Shown: positions 1 to 9,434 of the stretch, piece by piece | Position numbering within the stretch: position 1 is the stretch's first letter | How the letters are laid out: each line of letters starts with the position of its first letter | Assembly (NCBI GenBank): GCA_947085255.1 | Contig: CAMTVQ010000001.1 | Span: 310,001-374,000, forward strand | Direction: 5' to 3' | DNA: 64,000 nt | DNA from: CAMTVQ01 sp947085255 | Lineage (GTDB): Bacteria > Bacteroidota > Bacteroidia > Sphingobacteriales > Sphingobacteriaceae | The notes under the pieces: model-generated | Database searches by the model: none | Told to the model about the DNA's origin: nothing | Seen by the model: only the letters and a program-made list of their open reading frames with translations | Made by a program: the position numbers and the translations under genes

Positions 1-797
1 GCATTGGTACTGTGTTTTTCGTGCACATAAATACCACTTACTCCGCCTGGGCTAGAGTTTAGATACTTATACGAACACCATGTTGCAAAATCCACATTCC
101 ATTCGTGTAGTTTTAACGGGATATTACCAGCAGTATGCGCCAAATCGAATCCGCAGAAAGCACCTGCTGCATGGGCTGCTTTAGTAATGGTCGGTAAATC
201 GAAAAACTGTCCGCTAAGATAATTTACCCCGCCCATAAGAACTAATGCTAACGAGTCTTTATGTTCGTTTATAGTGGCTAAAATATCTTCGGTACGTAGG
301 GTATATTCTCCTGCACGTGGTGCTACTTCAATAATAGTGGTTTCGGGATCAAAGCCATGATGCTGTACTTGTGTTTCAAATGCATACTGGTCGGACGGAA
401 ATGCCGAAGCTTCTACCAAAATTTTGTACCGTGTTTTTGTAGGGCGATAAAAGGAAACCATAAGCAAGTGCAGGTTTACCGTAAGGCTATTCATAGCCGA
501 TACTTCTATGGGCTTTGCTCCTACTATTTTTGCTAAACTATCACGTACTTCTTTATGGTAAGTCATCCAAGGCGAATCCCCTTTAAAATGCCCCTCCACT
601 GCAAAGTTTGCCCAATGAGCTAATTGTTGCTGTAGCGTTGCTTGAACTGATTTTGGCTGTAAGCCCAAGGAATTACCACATAGGTATATAATTTCTTTGC
701 CATTTTCGGTAGGGATAATAAATTCGTCGCGAAAGTGTTTAAGCGGGTCTTTGGCATCTAATTCTTGAGCAAAGGATAAAGTATTTTGATACGTCAT
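1..797 (-). CDS. kynU: kynureninase, 5' part (cut by window edge)
   Basis: Pyridoxal-phosphate enzyme that cleaves (3-hydroxy)kynurenine to (3-hydroxy)anthranilate and alanine in tryptophan degradation. I translated the strand directly: it opens MTYQNTLSFAQELDAKD at 797 and is open to the window edge (265 codons). Visible family signatures are the CGNSLGLQP segment near the N-terminus, FDLAHTAGN, and WCSYKYLNSSPGG near the edge, where the SYK lysine is the expected PLP-binding residue. It is divergently placed from the peptide transporter. ACMSD and 3-hydroxyanthranilate dioxygenase genes of the same pathway lie on the same strand at 19337-20999, so this is one pathway cluster split by inserted genes. 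The C-terminal part is outside the window. Confidence 0.95.
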   Translation of the reverse strand, partial: MTYQNTLSFAQELDAKDPLKHFRDEFIIPTENGKEIIYLCGNSLGLQPKSVQATLQQQLAHWANFAVEGHFKGDSPWMTYHKEVRDSLAKIVGAKPIEVSAMNSLTVNLHLLMVSFYRPTKTRYKILVEASAFPSDQYAFETQVQHHGFDPETTIIEVAPRAGEYTLRTEDILATINEHKDSLALVLMGGVNYLSGQFFDLPTITKAAHAAGAFCGFDLAHTAGNIPLKLHEWNVDFATWCSYKYLNSSPGGVSGIYVHEKHSTN

Positions 798-935
798 ATT
801 GATTTGAAGGTATCAAATATATAGCTTTTTATGCCTTTGCTCATTTTTATTAATTTATATATTAGCCAATATTTAAAGCACTAAGCTAATATGCATTCCC
901 ATTTAACTATTTTTAAGCAATACAGATTTAAAACA

Positions 936-2741
936 ATGAAACTATGTGCTTATATTGTTTTCTCTATAGTGCTGTTTACGCTTTCTGCGTGTACAACACG
1001 AGAACCGTCTTCTGTCCATTCAGATTTATTGCCATTATCTACAGTTGTTTTTCCGGATACTGGTACTATAGCACCCGATTGGAAGAAAGAAAATAGCATT
1101 ATTGTGCATATAAACAACGAACCTGCCACGCTACATCCTACCAATTCCAGTTCGTACATGCGTACCTTAATTAATCAATACATCCACCGCACATTAATTA
1201 CCTATGATGCACAAGAAAAAAAACTGATTCCGGATTTACTAAAAGCAGTACCTATTGCTACAGCAAATCCGAAATTTATTGCGTACCAACTTAAAGATAG
1301 CATTTTCTGGGATGATGGTACGGCTGTTACTGCTGAGGATGTCTATTTTACTTTTTTGGTAAATAGTTGCCCCTTGGTAGAAAATTTTCATGCAAAAACA
1401 TATTTAGAAGCGCTTGATGAGATTAGTATAGATAAAACGGATAACCGAAAGTGTGTATTTAAGATGAAGGGGACTTCTGTCCGGAATATTGGCTTTACTA
1501 CTGGGTTTCCTGTTTTACAACGCAGGTATTTTGACCCTGAGAATATATTTGCCGCATTTACAATCACACAATTTAGAGACAAGAAATTTCAAGCAGTTAA
1601 GTACCCAGCACTACAAGCATGGGCTAAAACGTTTAATTCGGGTAATTACGGGCGTAATCCTGAATATATACGGGGATTAGGAGCTTATCAGCTAAAAAAG
1701 TGGCACGCTGGTCAGTTTTTGGTGTTAGAAAAAAAGAAACGGGAGGTGAAAAATGCGTCCATCAACACACTTATTTTTCAAGTAATAAAAGAGCCCAACG
1801 CACTTACATTGGCATTTAAACAACAAAATATAGATGCCTCCATACTGCTTTTAGAGTCGGTATTTAAAGATCTTTCCGCAGATGAAAAAATGACCAATTC
1901 CTACAATTTTGCCTGTTTAAACACCTGGTTGTATTATTATTTGGCTATGAATACTCGTGCCGAAGAATCAGGGAGATTGCCTTTTTTTACCGATAAGAGA
2001 GTGCGAAAAGCAATGGCGTTACTAACACCCATAGACACACTTATTGAGTTGATGCAATACGGAAAACGCATGGTAGGTCCTGTTTACCCCGAGAATATTG
2101 AGTACAATGACAGTCTTACCCCTATACCTTATAATGTACAACAAGCAATTGCATTATTAGATGCCGCAGGCTGGAAAGATACGGATGGAGATGGGATAAG
2201 AGATAAAAGTTATAGCGGTAAAAAAATACCATTTAGCTTTGATTTACTGTATTTTGCGAGCAGGGTAGATTTAAAAAATCTGTTGTTACTCATTGCCGAA
2301 AGCTACGAACGTGTTGGAATAAAGGCAAACCTACTGCCTGTTTCAATGGGATTATTGGAAGAAAGAGCTAGAAAACACCAATTTGACATGCTTTTTTCAG
2401 GTTGTTCCGAAGATTTTTTACCGCAAGACTTTGCCGAACTATGGCATACTCAATCGTGGCGCAACGGTGGTGTTAATTACTCTGGGTTTGGAAATGCACA
2501 GTCGGATGCCTTGATAGATACGATTAATAGCCTGTCAACTATAAACGAACGCATAGCACCCTCCCGAAAACTCCAGCGTATTATTTATGATGAACAACCT
2601 CTTATCTTTCTTTTTAGGAATAAAACCTATGCTGCGGTTCACAAGCGGTTTGGGCAGGTAGCCTTATTCGATCATCGGCCTTATTTGCTACTTAATAAAT
2701 GGCAATTGCGTGATTCTTTAGCCCATTTAAACACCCATTAA
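936..2741 (+). CDS. ABC transporter solute-binding lipoprotein, family 5 (peptide/oligopeptide type)
   Basis: Extracytoplasmic binding protein of an Opp/Dpp-like importer. The open frame extends up to 891, but the ATG at 936 is preferred because it starts a lipoprotein signal peptide (MKLCAYIVFSIVLFTLSAC) with lipobox LSAC; the preceding 15 codons would put charged residues ahead of it. The mature protein shows the family 5 layout: HINNEPATLHPTN near the N-terminus, the ISIWDDG-like segment SIFWDDGTAVTAEDVYFTF, and late in the protein AAGWKDTDGDGIRD. The length of 601 aa is normal. The permease gene follows after 1 nt, so the three genes are co-transcribed. The ligand is not predictable; in this phylum such systems import peptides or other small solutes. 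Confidence 0.9.
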   Translation: MKLCAYIVFSIVLFTLSACTTREPSSVHSDLLPLSTVVFPDTGTIAPDWKKENSIIVHINNEPATLHPTNSSSYMRTLINQYIHRTLITYDAQEKKLIPDLLKAVPIATANPKFIAYQLKDSIFWDDGTAVTAEDVYFTFLVNSCPLVENFHAKTYLEALDEISIDKTDNRKCVFKMKGTSVRNIGFTTGFPVLQRRYFDPENIFAAFTITQFRDKKFQAVKYPALQAWAKTFNSGNYGRNPEYIRGLGAYQLKKWHAGQFLVLEKKKREVKNASINTLIFQVIKEPNALTLAFKQQNIDASILLLESVFKDLSADEKMTNSYNFACLNTWLYYYLAMNTRAEESGRLPFFTDKRVRKAMALLTPIDTLIELMQYGKRMVGPVYPENIEYNDSLTPIPYNVQQAIALLDAAGWKDTDGDGIRDKSYSGKKIPFSFDLLYFASRVDLKNLLLLIAESYERVGIKANLLPVSMGLLEERARKHQFDMLFSGCSEDFLPQDFAELWHTQSWRNGGVNYSGFGNAQSDALIDTINSLSTINERIAPSRKLQRIIYDEQPLIFLFRNKTYAAVHKRFGQVALFDHRPYLLLNKWQLRDSLAHLNTH

Positions 2742-2742
2742 T

Positions 2743-4155
2743 ATGCTGAAATTTGCACTAAAACGTTGTATAGAGTTTTGTATAACCTGTTTGGGCATCA
2801 CGCTTTTGGCGTTTATTTTAAGTAATACACTCGCCCATTACACCGTAAAAGAAGATGAGGCTACTATTTCTGAAGAAACACAATTACAAGCAGCACAAAG
2901 CTATTGGATACAACAATCGGGCTTAAATCTTCCGTTGTTCTATTTTTCTATCCAGCCGCTGGCATTTCCAGATACAATATACAGGTTGAATGCAAAAACC
3001 AATCGCGAACAGGCAGAACGATTGCTGTATGAATACGGCAATTGGTCACTTATTGAAGCATATATGCATTCGTTTTATGCGGTAAATAATATTATTCTAG
3101 GCAGCCAGCAAAGTACTCATCAGGCATTGCCTGTATTGCATGCTCTTCTAAATACAGCAGACGCCGTTAGTATTCATGAGCAAATAGCAAAATTGAAGAA
3201 GCTATGCATTACTACACATGAAAAATTAGCCTGCTTGCTACTCGAAAAAAATGCAGCAGCAATGCTGGAACATACCATACGCTGGAAAATAGTTGTGCCC
3301 AGTATTGTAGTTCACGAAAGAAATCAATACCATAACTGGTTTTTTGGCGATGGCAATTGGTTGACGGGTAAAGGGGCTATTACCTCTAAAGGGATTATAA
3401 GAGGAGATTTCGGGCAGTCGCTCATTAGCCGACAACCTGTTACCGAAATTATTTACCAAAAAGCAGGATGGACACTGCTTTTTACCTGTTCGGCCTTAGT
3501 TGTAGCATTAATTACAGGCATTTGTATGGGTGTGTACTTAGCTGCTAATCCTAATAGTTGGTGGGCAAATATGCTAACAGCGACCTTATATCTATTGTAT
3601 GCGCTACCTGTATTTGTAGTAGCTGTTTTGCTGCTCCTGCTATTTGCCAATCCTGACTACCTAAATATTTTCCCTTCCGCAGGGTTGCAATCAACAAGTA
3701 CTTTTGGTGCAGAAATAAATCTTTTAAGTGCCTTGCCCTACTTAGTATTACCCTTTATTGCATTTAGCTACAACTTGTTTATATATATCACCTTACACGT
3801 AAAAACAGCCATTTCGTCTGCCATGCAATCCTATTATATTCGAACAGCAACGGCTAAAGGACTTAGTCAAAAGCAACGAATCTATCGTCATGCACTAAAG
3901 AATGCACTTTTTCCATTAATTAGTATTGTGGGGCTTAGCTTTCCGTACCTCATTAGTGGGTCGGTTATTATCGAAACGGTATTTTCTATACCCGGAATGG
4001 GGAACGAACTATTTATGGCATGCAATAACCATGATTTTCCAGTATTGATAGCCTGTTTTGTATTAATTGGCATAGCTACGGCAACAGGTACTTTTATTGC
4101 AAACGTGTTGTATATATGTACTGATCCTCGTCTAAGAATTAAACAAACTGTGTAA
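2743..4155 (+). CDS. ABC transporter permease, OppB/DppB type, enlarged
   Basis: Inner-membrane permease subunit. The N-terminus (MLKFALKRCIEFCITCLGITLLAFIL) is a typical OppB first helix, and the C-terminal half has the BPD transport domain with the ATPase-contacting loop around TATAKGLSQKQRIYRHALKN and the GSVIIETVFSIPGMG segment. It is 470 aa, whereas OppB-like permeases are usually about 310-340 aa: roughly 130-180 extra residues sit between the first helix and the GDFGQSLISRQPV segment, predicted periplasmic. It starts 1 nt after the lipoprotein gene and its stop overlaps the next start by one base (TAATG), showing tight translational coupling. Confidence 0.9.
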   Translation: MLKFALKRCIEFCITCLGITLLAFILSNTLAHYTVKEDEATISEETQLQAAQSYWIQQSGLNLPLFYFSIQPLAFPDTIYRLNAKTNREQAERLLYEYGNWSLIEAYMHSFYAVNNIILGSQQSTHQALPVLHALLNTADAVSIHEQIAKLKKLCITTHEKLACLLLEKNAAAMLEHTIRWKIVVPSIVVHERNQYHNWFFGDGNWLTGKGAITSKGIIRGDFGQSLISRQPVTEIIYQKAGWTLLFTCSALVVALITGICMGVYLAANPNSWWANMLTATLYLLYALPVFVVAVLLLLLFANPDYLNIFPSAGLQSTSTFGAEINLLSALPYLVLPFIAFSYNLFIYITLHVKTAISSAMQSYYIRTATAKGLSQKQRIYRHALKNALFPLISIVGLSFPYLISGSVIIETVFSIPGMGNELFMACNNHDFPVLIACFVLIGIATATGTFIANVLYICTDPRLRIKQTV

Positions 4156-5381
4156 TGATGCTAAAAAAACGGATAAACCAACTTTCCATTCCAAAAAAAC
4201 TGGCAATTTTTGTGCTAAGTATTTGGATAACAATAGCAGTATTGTCCGCATTTATTGCAAATGATACACCATTATTGGTAAAAGACAAGAGTAACTGGTT
4301 TTGTCCTGCATTTTTTGGCTCACCAGTAATTGCCTCAAAAACTGCAACCACGTGGAGAAACGAAGGAGCCTCATTTATACTCTCCGCACCTATACCATAT
4401 CATCCTACAAAATCTGATTTAAGTAATGCGAACTATGTTTCCCCTTTTGAGCCGCAACAAATACCCTCATTACACTATCGGCATTGGTTGGGAACTGGAA
4501 AAAGAGGAGAAGACACCCTTTCCGCATTAATATATGGCGCCCGTACGGCACTATTGATAAGTAGCGGGGCTATGTTTATTGCTGCAGCTATAGGAATTGG
4601 TTTAGGTGTTGTAGGTGGATGGTTTCACAGCAATCCACTGGCTATATATAGAGGAACCGCAATAGTACTTTTAATAGGAATAGTTTTAGGTTGGTTTTAT
4701 GGCTTTCAATTACATATATATAATCTGATAGATGCCTTAAAAACTAATTTTTTGCTATTTGGCTGGGTACTTTTTAAATGCAGCTTCGTGTTTTTGCTTT
4801 TTGCTTATCTAATGAAGTTAATTGGAGATAAAATATGCAAACAGCTATTGGTTCTGAACAAAAAGATAACTCTACCTATTGATACGGGCATCATCTACCT
4901 TACTGAAGCCATGGTAGCAGTACCTAAATTAGCTATCATACTTATAGTTGCGGCTATCTTCAGACCTTCTGTTGGCTTACTTACAGTAATTATTGGCTGT
5001 ATTAGTTGGCCTACCATTGCACGTCTTACTCGAGCCGAGTTAATTAAGCAACAGCAACAAGAATATGTACTTGCACTAAAAGGTATGGGCTTTTCGGGTT
5101 TGCGTATAGTATTTAAACACCTGCTGCCAAACTGTAAGACTATACTTTTCACCAGTTTATTATTTACCGGCATTGCCGCTATTGTAGCCGAATCCTCTTT
5201 GTCATATTTAGGCACGGGTATTCCTGCAACTGCAACCAGTTGGGGCACATTGATGCATAGCGGCAAAGAAAATCTTGCTGCTTGGTGGCTCATTGTATTT
5301 CCTGCCCTGTGTATTTTTATAGTCTCTTTTGCGGGGTACAGTCTTATCTCAACCGAAAACAGGCTTAGTTCTCAGTTGTAA
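4155..5381 (+). CDS. ABC transporter permease, OppC/DppC type, enlarged
   Basis: Second permease subunit of the importer. It shows the OppC hallmarks: one N-terminal helix, HWLGTGKRGEDTLSALIYGARTAL before the BPD domain, the cytoplasmic loop around EYVLALKGMGFSGLRIVFKH, and the ESSLSYLGTGIP motif near the C-terminus. At 408 aa it is about 100 residues longer than usual; the extra part includes additional hydrophobic stretches (roughly residues 165-235) splitting the BPD domain. No ATPase gene follows; the next 357 bp are non-coding with palindromes, so the OppD/OppF partners must be encoded elsewhere. Confidence 0.9.
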   Translation: MMLKKRINQLSIPKKLAIFVLSIWITIAVLSAFIANDTPLLVKDKSNWFCPAFFGSPVIASKTATTWRNEGASFILSAPIPYHPTKSDLSNANYVSPFEPQQIPSLHYRHWLGTGKRGEDTLSALIYGARTALLISSGAMFIAAAIGIGLGVVGGWFHSNPLAIYRGTAIVLLIGIVLGWFYGFQLHIYNLIDALKTNFLLFGWVLFKCSFVFLLFAYLMKLIGDKICKQLLVLNKKITLPIDTGIIYLTEAMVAVPKLAIILIVAAIFRPSVGLLTVIIGCISWPTIARLTRAELIKQQQQEYVLALKGMGFSGLRIVFKHLLPNCKTILFTSLLFTGIAAIVAESSLSYLGTGIPATATSWGTLMHSGKENLAAWWLIVFPALCIFIVSFAGYSLISTENRLSSQL

Positions 5382-5432
5382 CAAGTAATTTTCCATAGCG
5401 CTGCCACCATTTCTATATTTTTTCCTCATACT

Positions 5433-5457
5433 AAACCTGCCTGAGGCAGACGGGTTT
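5433..5457. repeat. degenerate G+C-rich palindrome after the permease gene
   Basis: The stretch contains GCCTGAGGC flanked by AAACC on the left and a GGGTTT-type arm on the right. It reads as a palindromic repeat whose left arm has lost a few bases. It lies 50 nt past the OppC-like stop and could also act as a transcription terminator for the importer operon. The rest of the 5382-5738 gap holds a second palindrome (5494-5524) and A+T-rich leader sequence; no gene is seen there. Confidence 0.5.
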
Positions 5458-5493
5458 ATTTCAGCATCTCAAACCTTCCCGTCATGCGCGATA

Positions 5494-5524
5494 GTGGTCG
5501 GATGACTCCAAGTCATCCGACCAC
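5494..5524. repeat. 14-bp-arm palindrome, left copy flanking the paralogue pair
   Basis: GTGGTCGGATGACT at 5494-5507 is followed by a 3-nt loop and its exact reverse complement at 5511-5524. A near-identical copy occurs at 9155-9185. Identity between the copies extends beyond the stems (5490-5533 against 9151-9194) and differs only in the loop. There is no U-tract, so it looks like an interspersed repeat rather than a classical terminator. Confidence 0.85.
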
Positions 5525-5738
5525 TTGCCCTTTGTTTCGTTTGCATTTTTGCAAAAATGCACCCAAATAGTACAGGTATTTCTATTAAAATTAACAAATT
5601 AACTACCTTATAATAAACAGTTAAACTATATTTTTTTAGTAAATTTAAATTCATACATTGTAAATAAAAAGGCACTTTGTACCCATTGAATTGTATTTTA
5701 GTTAATAATCATTCCATATCCTTGTTTTAACTAAAACG

Positions 5739-7190
5739 ATGGAAAAACTGAGTAAACTGATACAAACACTTACCAAAACGGAGCTTCTGTTACTAAAAGC
5801 GTATTACAAAAATCTGGAAAAACAGATAGAAACCGTACGTAGATTAGAGTTATTAAATGTGCTGTTGAAGGGAAAGGTAACAACAGACAGCGAAGTTTGC
5901 CAATTGCTGTACGAAACGGATAATTGCCAAGCATATCAAAAATTAAAAACACGTTTTACACGAGATTTATATAAGTTTTTATCCTTATCAGACACGGTAA
6001 GTGAGGATACAAAAATGGATGTGAATGAGGCAAAAAAAGAGTGCTATAAATTACTACTGGTAGGTCATACCCTAACCAGCAGATTAGCTTTTGAACTTGC
6101 AATTAGGGTATTTAAAGAGGCCCTTGTAATAGCCAAAAGGTATGAACTTACCTATGAAGCAATAGGTTGTTTGCAGATGATAGGTATATTGGATATAAAC
6201 AATGCCAATAGTCGATTACGTCAATATGTGCATTTTAGTACTCAACAAAAAGAAAAAATAATTTTACTACAGCAAGAGTTATTAGCCAGTGATTATTACA
6301 ACGAAGTTACACTGCCTAATGTAGACCAAAAAAATAAAGAATACCTGTATGCGGAAAAAGCAACAAAAAATGTAGCATTAATACAGGAGTTAAGCAAACA
6401 AACCAAGTCACCCACTATTTATCATTGGGAATATAGAATTGGGGTGAATGCTGCATTAATGAATCAGGATTTTGAAAAAGCACTATGCTATGCAGAACAA
6501 CTAAATAAACTTTTAAATACGAACCAAGCGGTATCTACCAAAAACAGTTTAGGTCTTTCTTTTGTTTTGCTGGCAATATGTTATTTAGAGTTGGATAATC
6601 ATGCACGGGCGCAGCAATTTGCACAAAAAGCACTAAAAATGCCGTATGCATTTTACAATGCCTCCATTGTTTTATTTGCCTCTTACATTGCCCAAAACGA
6701 CGTACTAAATGCAAAAGCTATCTTGCAAAAAGTACAAAGCAAAATAGCTAATAGCAATGATCAGAAACAAAAAGCCAAATGGAAGTATTACGAAGCAATT
6801 ATGTTATTTGCTGATAAAAAATTTGCCTCTGCCTTAAAAATACTTAGCCAAAACTCCGATCTGGCAAAAGACAAAACAGGTTGGCTAATGGGTTTTAAAC
6901 TAATGGAAGTATTGTGTCATATAGAGCTGGATAACTTAGAAGTAGCCGCATTGAAGTTGCGCTCGTTTAAATTATTTTTCGAGCGCAACCCATCTGCTAA
7001 TTTGCAGCGGTATAAAACTGTGCAAATTATCTTAAAAGACCTATTACATACTAAGCTAGACTATCAACTGATAACTAAAAAGCATGAAATACTTCTAAAG
7101 CTGTTAACCACCGCCAAAGGAGAATATTACCGCGACCCCTTGGCGTTTGAATTGATTACCATTGAGGGGTGGTTAATAAACAAAGTCTAA
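5739..7190 (+). CDS. uncharacterised helical (TPR-like) protein, paralogue 1
   Basis: I do not recognise a named function. The protein is 483 aa with no signal peptide or membrane segment. An N-terminal domain of about 90 residues (MEKLSKLIQTLTKTE... through LKTRFTRDLYKFLSLS) is followed by alpha-helical repeats that look like tetratricopeptide units (for example residues 230-330) and a strongly conserved C-terminal block with AKDKTGWLMGFKLMEVLCHIEL and YRDPLAFELITIEGWL. The gene at 7667 is a clear paralogue with the same order of blocks, so these belong to one lineage-expanded cytoplasmic family. A protein-protein interaction or regulatory role is only a guess from the helical repeats. Confidence 0.85.
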   Translation: MEKLSKLIQTLTKTELLLLKAYYKNLEKQIETVRRLELLNVLLKGKVTTDSEVCQLLYETDNCQAYQKLKTRFTRDLYKFLSLSDTVSEDTKMDVNEAKKECYKLLLVGHTLTSRLAFELAIRVFKEALVIAKRYELTYEAIGCLQMIGILDINNANSRLRQYVHFSTQQKEKIILLQQELLASDYYNEVTLPNVDQKNKEYLYAEKATKNVALIQELSKQTKSPTIYHWEYRIGVNAALMNQDFEKALCYAEQLNKLLNTNQAVSTKNSLGLSFVLLAICYLELDNHARAQQFAQKALKMPYAFYNASIVLFASYIAQNDVLNAKAILQKVQSKIANSNDQKQKAKWKYYEAIMLFADKKFASALKILSQNSDLAKDKTGWLMGFKLMEVLCHIELDNLEVAALKLRSFKLFFERNPSANLQRYKTVQIILKDLLHTKLDYQLITKKHEILLKLLTTAKGEYYRDPLAFELITIEGWLINKV

Positions 7191-7220
7191 GTAGTTTGCT
7201 CACAATTATCTCTTAATTAG

Positions 7221-7427
7221 CTATTCTGGAGGTAATTCTGGACAGCAATAACTAACCTCCCCGCGATCATTAACTTTAATTTCTAATTTTCCACAATCGC
7301 CTGCCCAATTTCCAATAACAGTCACCTTAAACGAGCCATTATCCGGGTTGAGATAAATGTTTACATCTGCGGTATTGCTTACCCAAGCACCATTAAACCA
7401 AATGAGAAAACCTATTAATATATTCAT
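7221..7427 (-). CDS. small hypothetical, possibly exported protein
   Basis: A 68-aa frame facing the two paralogues. The ATG at 7427 is chosen over a TTG two codons upstream. It begins MNILIGFLIWFNGAWV, which resembles a short export signal or anchor, and continues with beta-rich sequence (DVNIYLNPDNGSFKVTVIGNW) and three cysteines (GDCGKLE, YCCPELPPE). No family is recognised. It is the only plausible gene in the 7191-7666 gap; the remaining A+T-rich 240 bp upstream of 7667 would hold the promoter for paralogue 2. Confidence 0.5.
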   Translation of the reverse strand: MNILIGFLIWFNGAWVSNTADVNIYLNPDNGSFKVTVIGNWAGDCGKLEIKVNDRGEVSYCCPELPPE

Positions 7428-7666
7428 AATCAATAATTTAATTTAATAAATAATGTGAATTGACTGTACAAATAAGTTATTTTTTTTTATATTTCAAGGG
7501 TACACTTTTTCATTTTCTGCTTGCTATTTTCTGAGTTTTTATTTTCGTTAGTATTTTTATAATCAATTATTTAATAGTGTATTAATTGTGTATAATTGAC
7601 GGTAATTAGTTGGAGAACTACCTGCTTATACACACCAATTAAATGTGTAACCTAAAACTGCCAAAA

Positions 7667-9142
7667 ATGGAAGGAATTATAGCGTTGATACTTGCCCTAA
7701 CCCAAAAAGAATTTTTGATGTTGTGTAATGGCTATAAGCTTAACAAAACAGCTCAAAATGAGGGTAAGAAGCTGCAATTGGCACTGGCAATTCGTGCTAA
7801 AAAAATTACTACAGATACAGAAGCAGCAACATTACTGTACAATAAACCACCCAATAGCACTTATCGAGAACTCCGCAATCAATTAAAAAAGGATGTACAC
7901 AATGTGCTCCTTACCACAACGCATAGTGTAGGCAGTAAAACCAATTTTCAAGAGGTATTGTACCAATGTCGTAAGCTGTCTACCGTTGGGTACAATTTGT
8001 ATACACGCAATGCCTTAAGTGCGGCTAATGATACACTTCAAGAGGCGTTGAGTATAGCCGAAAAATATGAATTTACGCAAGATGCACTGCTGATCAATGG
8101 ATTATTGCAAATAATTACGCCGAATGGCAATAAGTTCAAGAAATATAAAACATGGAAAGAAGAAAAAATAAAGGTTTTAGAGAGGGAACTATTGGCATTT
8201 GATGCCTATTACGATATTACTATACCTCATATGGTAAAGAAAAATCAAGAACATCTTTTTGCGAGTCAACATCAACCATTTATTGAGATTCTTTCAAAGC
8301 TATCTAGTGAAACTCAATCATCCAATATCTCTTATTTTTATTATCGAGCAAGTATTAATAATGAACTCATTAATCAAAACTTTGCTCAAGCATTATCACT
8401 ATCCAAAAAACTATTGGATTTAGTACAAAACAGCCCTGGTGTTTATTCATTACAACGACTTTCTACTGCTAGCATACTTATTGGAATATCTTACTTAGAA
8501 CTTAAGCAGTATAAAGAGGCCACAGATAATGCGTTAAAAACATTAAAAACTACTACGGATCAAAGTATTAATTGGCTTGTTACACTCAACCTCTTATTTG
8601 CGGTGTACATTGCCGAGCGCAAGTTACCAGAAGCAAAAGATATTCTTCAAAAAGCACTAAAAAGCAAAATGGTTACTACCAATAGCTTTCAGAAGGCAAA
8701 ATGGGGCTACTATGAAGCTAACTTGCACTTTTTAGAGAATGATTACAAGCACTGTTTACAAATATTGGTACGCTACTCCGAAATAGCCAAAGACAAAACA
8801 GGCTGGTACATGGGCTTTAGGCTTTTAGAGTTACTATGCCTTATAGAATTAGGCGACTTTGAATTTGTAGCCATTAAGTTAAATTCCTTTAAGCAGTTTT
8901 TTAAACGCAATCATTCTATCAATTTACACCGTTACCGCAGTGTTCATAAACTATTGGCTTCATTGCGCACTCACCAGTATAATTATGCTAAAACGTATAG
9001 CATACATCAGGTACTCATTACCGAACTCGAACAAGCAAGTGGCGCCTTTTACCGCGACCCTATGGCCTTTGAATTAATCACAGTAGAAAAATGGCTGGTA
9101 GATAAATTAGTACAATCCACCCAAAAGGAAGCAATTAGATAG
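7667..9142 (+). CDS. uncharacterised helical (TPR-like) protein, paralogue 2
   Basis: Paralogue of the 5739 gene: the N-terminal pattern (LTQKEFLMLCNGYKLN..., TTDTEAATLLYNKP, YRELRNQLKKDVHNVLL) and the C-terminal block (AKDKTGWYMGFRLLELLCLIEL, YRDPMAFELITVEKWL) line up block for block. The open frame begins at 7643, but the ATG at 7667 (MEGIIALILAL) matches the start of paralogue 1 and is preferred, giving 491 aa. There is no signal peptide. The function is unknown. The two copies have diverged substantially, so the duplication is old even though the flanking palindromes are nearly identical. Confidence 0.85.
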   Translation: MEGIIALILALTQKEFLMLCNGYKLNKTAQNEGKKLQLALAIRAKKITTDTEAATLLYNKPPNSTYRELRNQLKKDVHNVLLTTTHSVGSKTNFQEVLYQCRKLSTVGYNLYTRNALSAANDTLQEALSIAEKYEFTQDALLINGLLQIITPNGNKFKKYKTWKEEKIKVLERELLAFDAYYDITIPHMVKKNQEHLFASQHQPFIEILSKLSSETQSSNISYFYYRASINNELINQNFAQALSLSKKLLDLVQNSPGVYSLQRLSTASILIGISYLELKQYKEATDNALKTLKTTTDQSINWLVTLNLLFAVYIAERKLPEAKDILQKALKSKMVTTNSFQKAKWGYYEANLHFLENDYKHCLQILVRYSEIAKDKTGWYMGFRLLELLCLIELGDFEFVAIKLNSFKQFFKRNHSINLHRYRSVHKLLASLRTHQYNYAKTYSIHQVLITELEQASGAFYRDPMAFELITVEKWLVDKLVQSTQKEAIR

Positions 9143-9154
9143 GCTTGCCCGATA

Positions 9155-9185
9155 GTGGTCGGATGACTTGAAGTCATCCGACCAC
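9155..9185. repeat. 14-bp-arm palindrome, right copy flanking the paralogue pair
   Basis: Same palindrome as at 5494-5524, with stem 9155-9168 and 9172-9185 and a changed 3-nt loop. It begins 13 nt after the stop codon of paralogue 2. Confidence 0.85.
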
Positions 9186-9404
9186 TTGCCCTTGCTGCTC
9201 CCCCTTCTACAATGTTGGCGACAAACCAATGTATAACGGGTTAAATTAATCAAACTTTTTCTTTTCAAAAGTCAAGCAAAAACACACTGCTTTGTACATG
9301 TTAATTAATTATATATCAATAGTATAAATAAATATATTATCCTAAAAATGGCTGTCACTTTTGTTCAAAGTGTACCTTGACAAGCCTGTCTTCTCCACAT
9401 ACCT

Positions 9405-9434
9405 TTACCCTATCAAGCAGCCGCAATAGGGTAA
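9405..9434 (+). other. hairpin in the leader of the T9SS gene
   Basis: TTACCCTAT (9405-9413) pairs with ATAGGGTAA (9426-9434) around a 12-nt loop, 130 nt upstream of the exoprotein start. The rest of the 9195-9565 gap is A+T-rich and contains no ORF worth calling. The hairpin may be part of a structured 5' leader, but I cannot match it to a known riboswitch class. Confidence 0.4.

Noticed and set aside
4895..5293. 132-aa frame antisense to the OppC-like gene
   Set aside because: It lies entirely opposite a well-supported permease; no independent start signal.
5469..5675. 68-aa minus-strand frame between the permease and paralogue 1
   Set aside because: It runs through the palindrome and the A+T-rich leader; composition is that of non-coding DNA.
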